A stretch of DNA of 9,198 nucleotides from an uncultured Clostridia bacterium. GTDB taxonomy: Bacteria; Bacillota; Clostridia; Oscillospirales; Acutalibacteraceae. Shown in pieces: positions 6,456-9,198 of the stretch (positions are counted from its first letter, which is position 1; the number at the start of each line of letters is the position of its first letter). The position numbers and the translations under genes are program-made. The notes under the pieces were generated by a model. The model was not told the DNA's origin and did not search any database. It worked only from the letters and a program-made list of their open reading frames with translations. Where the stretch lies: the NCBI GenBank assembly GCA_946610835.1, contig CAMOCU010000021.1, positions 1-9,198 on the forward strand, written 5' to 3'.

Positions 6456-6992
6456 TTACATCGGTTCGTCGAAAAAGCTGAAAGCAATAGCGTACTGTTC
6501 CGTGTCCTCGCCTGTAGACATACCGGCCATGGAGCCGATGGACTGGCCGTCCTTTTGAATCATGTACAGGCGGTATTCCGCATTCGTTTCCTGGTCAACG
6601 ACTTTTCTGGCGGTAAGCAGCCCGGTTTGTTTGATGATTTCCGCCCATGCGTCCATATCCGCCAGCACATCCGCTTCGCTGTCGTACAGCTTGGAGAAGG
6701 TGTACATCCGGCCGCCGTCTGTTTTCTTGAATGTATACGTTACAGTCGGGTCAACAAACGCCAGTGTGGGGACGATCCCGTCGTATTCTTCAAAGAATTT
6801 CGGCGTCTGCGTTTGTTCGGGTATTTCCGCAATCTCCGCGTCCGCTGCCGATTCCTCTTGCAAATCGGACGCAACATAGGACGCTTCAGTGGTTTTGAGA
6901 TCTTCCGCCGGCGTGCTTGTCCGGCCGCATCCGGCGCCCAGCGCAACCAGCAGGGCGGCCAAAAGCGCGGTTGTCCGTTTTTTTCTTTTCAA
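6456..6992 (-). CDS. putative secreted lipoprotein, function unknown
   Basis: The 178-residue product starts with a Lys/Arg-rich segment (MKRKKR), a hydrophobic stretch (TALLAALLVALGAG) and Cys22, a lipoprotein-type signal peptide. The lipobox is atypical: GAGC, with Gly at -3 where Leu is usual, so signal peptidase II processing is likely but not certain. Residues 23-65 form a Thr/Glu/Ala-rich, low-complexity linker; the rest is a compact mixed domain (about 66-178) that I cannot assign. The start must be TTG at 6992: a stop lies three codons upstream in frame, and AGGAG is 9 nt away on the minus strand. It converges on clpC and shares its terminator. It is not part of the heat-shock operon and shows no CtsR box. 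Confidence 0.75.
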   Translation of the reverse strand: MKRKKRTTALLAALLVALGAGCGRTSTPAEDLKTTEASYVASDLQEESAADAEIAEIPEQTQTPKFFEEYDGIVPTLAFVDPTVTYTFKKTDGGRMYTFSKLYDSEADVLADMDAWAEIIKQTGLLTARKVVDQETNAEYRLYMIQKDGQSIGSMAGMSTGEDTEQYAIAFSFFDEPM

Positions 6993-7023
6993 TTCACTTC
7001 ACTCCTATTGTTTGGATGCGATC

Positions 7024-7032
7024 AGTATAGCA
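7024..7032 (-). promoter_or_regulatory. extended -10 promoter of the lipoprotein gene
   Basis: On the minus strand TGC-TATACT (7032-7024) is an extended -10 element. No good -35 lies at 16-18 nt; the only TTGGCA is 13 nt away, which is too close. Thirteen bases around it (TGTGCTATACTGA) are identical to the DUF4003 promoter. The predicted leader is about 25 nt. Confidence 0.6.
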
Positions 7033-7214
7033 CAAATAATCCTGCCAAAACGAAAGAACGGAACAAACGCGCCTGAATGCGGCACGAACGCGTACGGCGC
7101 TTGGATTCCTGAAAAAAGAATGGATATTGTCCGCCGTATCCAATCGGCGGCAGAACATAAATGTATTCTTTTAAAAGCAGAATTTACGGCTTTGTATCCA
7201 TTTTGTAATTTTTG
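7033..7214. other. intergenic region between divergent genes, no gene seen
   Basis: The full gap between the lipoprotein and the secreted-protein start codons is 333 bp (6993-7325). This part holds short inverted repeats only: TGGATA/TATCCA and CCGCCG/CGGCGG near 7123-7158. They are interleaved, lack T-runs, and match no RNA family I know. Short frames on both strands lack ribosome binding sites. The right end becomes AT-rich toward the promoter at 7215. Confidence 0.4.
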
Positions 7215-7244
7215 TTGACAGACGCAAAAGGAATATGTTATATT
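7215..7244 (+). promoter_or_regulatory. sigma-A promoter of the large secreted-protein gene
   Basis: A perfect TTGACA (7215-7220) is followed by an 18-nt spacer and TATATT (7239-7244); TTATAT one base earlier gives a 17-nt spacer. AT-rich sequence just upstream may act as an UP element. Transcription near 7251 gives a leader of about 75 nt with no recognised riboswitch; a weak TCTGT/ACAGA pair is the only structure noticed. Confidence 0.75.
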
Positions 7245-7325
7245 AGAATTAGAATAGATTACGTTTACCCTGTGATTCTGTCTGACCATGTATATGCGTA
7301 AAGTACAGAGAAGGAGAGATTGGTT

Positions 7326-9198
7326 ATGTTGAAGCGAATCTGCAAACGAACCCTGAGTGTGATGCTTGTCATTGCGCTCGTATTTACCACATTTTTTATT
7401 TTCGATCCGTCGGCAGTCTTGCCCACGGCGCAGGCTGTTGCCAATAAGACAACAGCGCTTTATCCGGAACTGTATTTTGTTGTGCCGGAGGCGATCTACC
7501 TTGCTCCGGCATACGATTCGTACACAACGACATCCAGCCCGACATATGCCTTCCAGTGGTATGTCAACAATACATACACAAAGAATTCAGGCGGATCGGT
7601 TACTCTGGATACAGGGGAAAGCAGCAGCGGCAATATTTATTTTTCCTATGCCAATGCTACAGACGTCAAGCTTCAATTTAAGTGGCAGACCACGCCCGGA
7701 AAAGATTACGGCAGCACGCCAAACACAATTACCTTCGCAAGCGCTGCGCGTACACAGGGCACAGATGTGACATTGTCTGATTCCGGCGTGGAACAGAGAG
7801 GCTATTACTCCACAACGATCACCGCTGGTACGTCTATTCCGTTTGCCAAGGACGACATCGGCAAATATATCTGCTGGATCCTGACGTATACGGACCGCAC
7901 GGATAACACAACGAAAAAGGTGTTTTCTTATACATATGTTTACAAGCCCTACACAACGCCGTTTGGCGTTTCGCTGCGTGCAAAATGTACGCGCGGCGGC
8001 AACAGCTTTGCAGCGGCGCTGATGTGGCTGAGCGGTGTGCATGGAACCAAAACAGCCGCAGACTATTACGCAAAATCCGGAACGGGAGACTATATGCTGC
8101 TTCCGTTCTCTTCCAGTGCGTCCGGCACCGCGGTCGGGTCATTGAATGCGCAGTTTGCTTCCCGCTGGAATTACAATAACGGCGGCGATCACAATTCTTC
8201 CAGTTGGATTTCAACCAGCGCGCAGGACGGTATGGCAGCCAAAACGTTCCGGCACAGGGAAATGGACCATGGTTATAATTACGGTGACGAAACGCAGATC
8301 GTATGGGATTACTCCGGCGAGGCGGAAATCACGGTGGATACCAGCCGCTATTCGAACATGAATCAGATCCCGAACCTGTCAACCGGTATTCAGCTTTGCG
8401 ACGGTGAAGGTTCGCATTCCGGCGCGTGGTTCCTTTCCAATTTTTCCGGAACCTGTACCTATAACGGCAGTACCAGAACCGATGGCTTTACAGATTACTG
8501 GCGCGAAAAGCTGGATTCGCGGATTGTGACCACATGGAATGCGTATCGCGGAACGCCGTTCGCTTCTGTCGGCGATTACGGCAGCAGAGATACAGGCGTG
8601 GATAACGTCGGTGTTAAAGCAAACAGACGGTGGGACAAAAGCCCGACGTCCGGATTAAACAAAATCGGCGCCGGACTGATGCTCAGCGACTCCAGCAAGA
8701 CAAGCGCTTCAGACGCCAGCGATACGCAGTTCCTGATTGCGGAACTTCGCTGCACGGTCAACGTATACAGCAAGTCGGATCTGCGGACGGCATATCAGAA
8801 TGCGCTCAAAAAGTTCCCGATCATCTACATGTATAACGGAACATCCAACTATACCAGTTTCATCAATCTCTTCCGCGCCGTCGCAAAAGAACTGTGCAAG
8901 GTAAACGGTACATATGCCAGTACTTCGGTTAACGGGACGCCCTATTCCACAGCGTCTGCTTTGGCAAACGCATTGACAACGTCGGCCAACAGTTTTTCGG
9001 CAAAGACGGACAACAGCTTTACTGTGACGGCCAAGCACTACTCCACAACCGGAAAGACGCTTGCAACAGAATCCGTAACGGCGCAGACCGGCGGTTCTTT
9101 CGATGCGCGTCCGAATACCTATAACGGTTACACGTATCAGGAAGAAAGTACGACCATGACTTATGGCACGGCAACAACGACCTACAAGCCGTTTCTTC
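7326..9198 (+). CDS. large secreted protein with a MucBP-like repeat, partial at the right edge
   Basis: Frame 7326 stays open to the window's end: 624 complete codons without a stop, so the C-terminus is missing. The N-terminus is a Sec signal peptide: MLKRICKR, a hydrophobic core (about 10-26) and a type I cleavage site TAQA-VA near residue 37. The mature part is rich in Thr, Ser, Tyr, Asn and Gly with aromatic clusters, as in beta-rich extracellular proteins; I cannot name its first 500 residues. From about 566 the sequence (TVTAKHYSTTGKTLATE … GGSF … NGYTY) follows the MucBP pattern of Gram-positive surface adhesins. AAGGAG lies at 7311-7316, 9 nt before the ATG. Cell-wall anchoring and adhesion are inferences, since any sorting motif would lie beyond the window. 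Base composition appears lower in GC than clpC. Confidence 0.8.
   Translation, partial: MLKRICKRTLSVMLVIALVFTTFFIFDPSAVLPTAQAVANKTTALYPELYFVVPEAIYLAPAYDSYTTTSSPTYAFQWYVNNTYTKNSGGSVTLDTGESSSGNIYFSYANATDVKLQFKWQTTPGKDYGSTPNTITFASAARTQGTDVTLSDSGVEQRGYYSTTITAGTSIPFAKDDIGKYICWILTYTDRTDNTTKKVFSYTYVYKPYTTPFGVSLRAKCTRGGNSFAAALMWLSGVHGTKTAADYYAKSGTGDYMLLPFSSSASGTAVGSLNAQFASRWNYNNGGDHNSSSWISTSAQDGMAAKTFRHREMDHGYNYGDETQIVWDYSGEAEITVDTSRYSNMNQIPNLSTGIQLCDGEGSHSGAWFLSNFSGTCTYNGSTRTDGFTDYWREKLDSRIVTTWNAYRGTPFASVGDYGSRDTGVDNVGVKANRRWDKSPTSGLNKIGAGLMLSDSSKTSASDASDTQFLIAELRCTVNVYSKSDLRTAYQNALKKFPIIYMYNGTSNYTSFINLFRAVAKELCKVNGTYASTSVNGTPYSTASALANALTTSANSFSAKTDNSFTVTAKHYSTTGKTLATESVTAQTGGSFDARPNTYNGYTYQEESTTMTYGTATTTYKPFL

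Noticed and set aside
7005..7289. Minus-strand frame of 94 codons between the lipoprotein and secreted-protein genes.
   Set aside because: It lacks a ribosome binding site, would span both divergent promoters, and shows no domain.
7366..7770. Plus-strand frame of 134 codons at the start of the secreted-protein gene.
   Set aside because: It is an out-of-frame shadow. The frame from 7326 has the RBS, a signal peptide and 624 uninterrupted codons.
1..9198. Possible CRISPR array, transposon, tRNA/rRNA or phage genes.
   Set aside because: No evenly spaced repeats, transposase or integrase motifs, terminal inverted repeats, cloverleaf sequences or rRNA segments were found on reading through either strand.

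Overview
The window looks chromosomal and comes from a fairly GC-rich, Gram-positive Firmicute, most likely a clostridial (Oscillospirales/Ruminococcaceae-like) bacterium. The basis is a complete ctsR-mcsA-mcsB-clpC operon with CtsR operator sequences, strong AGGAGG ribosome binding sites, GTG/TTG starts, sigma-A promoters (TTGACA/TATACT) and short Gly/Cys-rich peptides typical of spore-forming clostridia. Assignment below the class is inference.

Layout. Positions 75-1073 (minus) carry a DUF4003-family protein with a near-consensus promoter. Upstream of it, also on minus, is a 40-residue CGC-repeat micropeptide (1193-1315) followed by its own hairpin terminator. A divergent 65-residue orphan (1439-1636, plus) starts across a gap that holds two palindromic CATACTATG boxes. 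Positions 1637-1829 are an A-rich stretch leading into a dense CtsR operator wrapped around a consensus sigma-A promoter. The heat-shock operon fills 1830-6398: ctsR, mcsA, mcsB and clpC, closely spaced and ended by a strong bidirectional hairpin at 6412-6450. A convergent lipoprotein-like gene (6456-6992, minus, TTG start) lies downstream. After an intergenic region with a good promoter, a large secreted protein starts at 7326 and stays open to the window's right edge (624 codons seen).

How the genes work together. CtsR represses the operon. McsB is a protein-arginine kinase activated by McsA; phosphorylating CtsR inactivates it, and phosphorylated arginines mark proteins for ClpC, the AAA+ unfoldase that feeds ClpP. 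Every key motif I looked for in these four proteins is present (wing Arg and GGGG in CtsR, four CxxC pairs in McsA, catalytic Glu/Cys and RDxxRA in McsB, two Walker A/B sets and the LGF ClpP loop in ClpC), so the circuit appears intact. radA and disA, which follow clpC in Bacillus, are absent; the operon ends at clpC.

I see no new multi-gene defence or mobile system. The least explained items are the Cys-rich micropeptide and its divergent orphan partner, the unusually dense two-strand CtsR operator, and the large secreted protein with a MucBP-like repeat. No tRNA, rRNA, CRISPR array, insertion sequence or known riboswitch was recognised.
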